Positions 63,695-64,000 of a stretch of DNA of 64,000 bases are shown piece after piece (position 1 is the stretch's first letter; every line of letters starts with the position of its first letter). Below the pieces are notes generated by a model. It was not told where the DNA came from, did no database searches, and saw only the letters and a list, made by a program, of their open reading frames with translations. The translations under genes and the position numbers were made by a program. The stretch covers positions 30,012,961-30,076,960 of the forward strand of contig NC_083592.1 in NCBI RefSeq assembly GCF_027579695.1, in the 5' to 3' direction. Source of the DNA: Neoarius graeffei. Lineage: Eukaryota; Chordata; Actinopteri; Siluriformes; Ariidae.

Positions 63695-63988
63695 CGGTGT
63701 ATGAGAAAATATGACTCCATGCTCTCACATTGTGCTTGCTAAAGCAGTCGTAATCCACAGTCGCCTTCATCCAGGAGATACTCTGCTCTCCTTGTCGTCT
63801 CCAGAGCAGCGCCTCTTTGACTTTGCCCTCCTGCCGCAGCAGGACGTTGAGGACGCCTGTTCCCGTACCATACATGTGGTAGTAGAAGGTTAAACACTGT
63901 GTCCTGAATGAACCCCGTAGCTCCGGTGTCACCAAGCGTGCTGAGTGTCCAGGCAACATGTTGGATGCCTCAATGTACATGTAGTACC
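54685..63988 (-). CDS. mamdc2: MAM domain-containing protein 2-like, last three exons
   Basis: Secreted, extracellular-matrix-associated protein family built of MAM domains; the window holds its C-terminus only. Exon 63,988-63,729 encodes the core of a MAM domain (YYMYIEASNML, SARLVTPELRGSF, CLTFYYHMYGTGTGVLNV, GEQSISWMKATVDYDC) and ends at a donor CACAAT|GTGAGA. Exon 56,779-56,695 has acceptor TTTGGCAG|ATT and gives IIFEAIRGPSLRSDIAIDDI then VFQLGPCE, the diagnostic MAM end. Exon 54,746-54,685 (acceptor TTTTAG|AT) gives DFGDSFSYSGFSEDFNEIEY and stop TGA. Phases join without a break (0, then 1). The Glu/Asp/Tyr-rich tail ending NEIEY is like MAMDC2 as I remember it; another MAM protein is possible. 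The gene continues beyond 64,000. Confidence 0.8.
54747..56694 (-). other. mamdc2: mamdc2 penultimate intron (1,948 bp)
   Basis: Bounded by the donor GAAG|GTATGT (56,694) and the acceptor CTCTTTTAG (54,747). No transposon with clear ends recognised inside; AAATAAATAAATAAATTC repeats near 56,316-56,340. Confidence 0.75.
57101..57476 (-). mobile_element. tRNA-derived SINE (young subfamily), full length
   Basis: Complete minus-strand copy; duplication CATTCCAGATAT (57,089-57,100 and 57,477-57,488). Confidence 0.93.
57489..57945 (+). mobile_element. interspersed repeat (same family as 41,040), 3' part
   Basis: GAGTTACATGTTGATCCTGG, CCATCCTGGTGCCCTGTGTC, GAGGATGGGTTCCCTTTTGA, CTGCTTTGCGACAATGTTTA and the tail GCGCTATACAAATAAACTTG at 57,920-57,940. 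A (C)n run at 57,503-57,513 precedes it. Confidence 0.8.
58436..58930 (-). mobile_element. interspersed repeat (same family as 41,040), inverted, with SINE tail fragment
   Basis: Reads on plus as ATGAGCAAGCCTGAGGTGAT, AAAAAGGAACCCATCCTCAT and GACTTGAGTGCAAAACTGTT, the reverse complement of the repeat at 41,560-41,780. An old-subfamily SINE fragment (about 58,741-58,807) interrupts it. Confidence 0.7.
58741..58807 (-). mobile_element. tRNA-derived SINE (old subfamily), tail fragment
   Basis: CCATCCATTATCTGTAACCA, CTTATCCTGTGCAGGGTCGC, then CTGGAGCTTATCCCAGCTG and abrupt end. The 65 bp before it (GCAGGCTGCCAGGTAGCTCC...GTTGTTGATTTTAACAG) recur before the SINE at 59,275. Confidence 0.8.
59442..59749 (+). 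pseudogene. Rex-like LINE ORF2p C-terminus
   Basis: Open frame reading LQRIVRAAEKIIGVSLPSLM, IYNSRLTRKAIRIAGDPTH and LLPSGRRLRSLRAKTSRLKN then SFFHQAVRRLNSLP. This is the conserved end of a fish LINE reverse transcriptase (Rex/L2-like group). Truncated at its 5' side at the SINE border; the C-terminal end merges with the L2 insertion. Confidence 0.85.
59750..60772 (+). mobile_element. L2-like LINE 3' portion, uninterrupted
   Basis: Parallel to the copy at 24,590-25,845 but without a SINE: CTGGAAAAACTAATACATGC shows the empty SINE target. Ends TATAAATAAACTTGCCTTGC. Confidence 0.88.
59820..60452 (+). pseudogene. L2-like ORF2p C-terminal region
   Basis: VKNLGVFIDSELNFDSHMKA is followed by a frame break near 59,930 and then MSKNDLEKLIHAFISSRVDY, LQLVQNAAARVLTRTKRTEY, SLHWLPVSYRIDFKALLLVY and LKTKLFSDAFC with stop at 60,450. 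The catalytic palm is absent. Confidence 0.9.
61842..61930 (+). mobile_element. interspersed repeat tail (same family as 41,040)
   Basis: Only the last 90 bp: TTTTAAGTCGTTCAAATTCT, AAAGCTGCTTTGCGACAATG and GCTATACAAATAAACTTCAC. Confidence 0.8.
61931..62539. other. no gene recognised
   Basis: Intronic sequence without a supported frame or repeat boundary. Confidence 0.35.
62540..63140 (+). pseudogene. Tc1-like transposase remnant
   Basis: Decayed coding sequence in several frames: RVVASARRLKLGHKGPFNKM (about 62,815), then SALQWRSQSPDLTHFENMC, which matches the W-P-S-Q-S-P-D-L-N-P-I-E-N region around the third catalytic residue, and KWVRKVLHNQ...IIHYKKMLRAVLSTGDFTK to a stop at about 63,138. 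This is a fourth Tc1 subfamily in the window. Inverted ends were not identified. Confidence 0.7.
63141..63640. other. no gene recognised
   Basis: Intronic, AT-rich. A motif TCACCATCCTAACCACTTTGATGTC... repeats an earlier TTTCCACTAGCCTAACCACACTGATGTC about 110 bp upstream (63,463 and 63,571), a diverged tandem pair. Confidence 0.4.
63641..63694. repeat. (GT)n microsatellite, about 26 units
   Basis: Uninterrupted GT run ending GTGGCGGTG, about 35 nt from the mamdc2 exon donor on the minus strand, where it reads (CA)n just inside the intron. Confidence 0.96.
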
Positions 63989-64000
63989 CTTAGAGACATG

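Larger units (their letters stand above)
56780..63728 (-). other. mamdc2: mamdc2 intron of about 6.9 kb, repeat-rich
   Basis: Bounded by GTGAGA (63,728) and GGCAG (56,780). It holds a young SINE, two copies of the interspersed repeat of the 41-kb region, a SINE-LINE-L2 nest, a Tc1 remnant and a long (GT)n run. No additional MAM exon was seen in it. Confidence 0.75.

Noticed and set aside
63627-63728. Continuation of the MAM-domain frame into Thr-His repeats
   Set aside because: This is read-through of the (GT)n run beyond a consensus splice donor; the next exon at 56,779 continues the MAM domain in phase.

Overview
The window is repeat-dense genomic DNA from a ray-finned fish. I infer this from two vertebrate genes (a MYORG orthologue and the 3' end of a MAMDC2-like gene) sitting among teleost-type repeats: Tc1/mariner, hAT, Harbinger-like and piggyBac remnants, L1/L2/Rex-like LINEs, and many copies of a tRNA-derived SINE with a GATGA-type tail. 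That SINE resembles the piscine family reported from catfish as Mermaid (name from memory), so a catfish is possible, but the species cannot be fixed from this sequence.

Layout. 0-9.3 kb: a Tc1 element, LINE remnants, a first 40-bp minisatellite and a hAT element (7.66-8.86 kb) carrying a perfect 26-bp hairpin. 9.4-16.8 kb: a 40-bp minisatellite interrupted by a nearly complete minus-strand L1 (ORF1, ORF2 pieces, a YY1-like motif at its 5' end), itself invaded by an opposite-strand L1 fragment and SINEs. 17-27 kb: layered repeats (a hAT with 8-bp target duplication inside an element with a coding-like first exon, a LINE, a piggyBac fragment, L2, SINEs). 27.0-28.6 kb: a Tc1-type MITE holding a SINE that holds a Harbinger-like MITE. 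28.9-31.1 kb, minus strand: the one complete gene, myorg, in two coding exons. 33.6-40.5 kb: further Harbinger/hAT/MITE nesting. 41-45 kb: a long interspersed repeat hit twice by SINEs, and a 17-bp minisatellite. 45.2-53.5 kb: a five-deep nest. 54.7-64 kb, minus strand: the last three visible exons of mamdc2, with an intron of about 7 kb packed with LINE and SINE copies.

The most interesting object is the LTR retrotransposon at 46,904-51,836. It is flanked by a 5-bp duplication (ATTAA), its LTRs differ only at two short sites, and its domain order is Gag-PR-IN-RT-RH, with integrase upstream of reverse transcriptase. That copia-like order in a Ty3/gypsy element is the hallmark of the Gmr1 lineage, and the Gag has a SCAN-like capsid region, which fits the published proposal that the SCAN domain came from Gmr1-like Gag. 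This copy has a frame change between Gag and Pol, one in-frame stop and one frameshift; no env is seen.

Most insertions can be ordered in time because target-site duplications, and sometimes uninterrupted paralogous copies of the target elsewhere in the same window, are visible. Host coding content is small: myorg (a type II membrane glycoside hydrolase of family GH31) and the C-terminal MAM domain of mamdc2.
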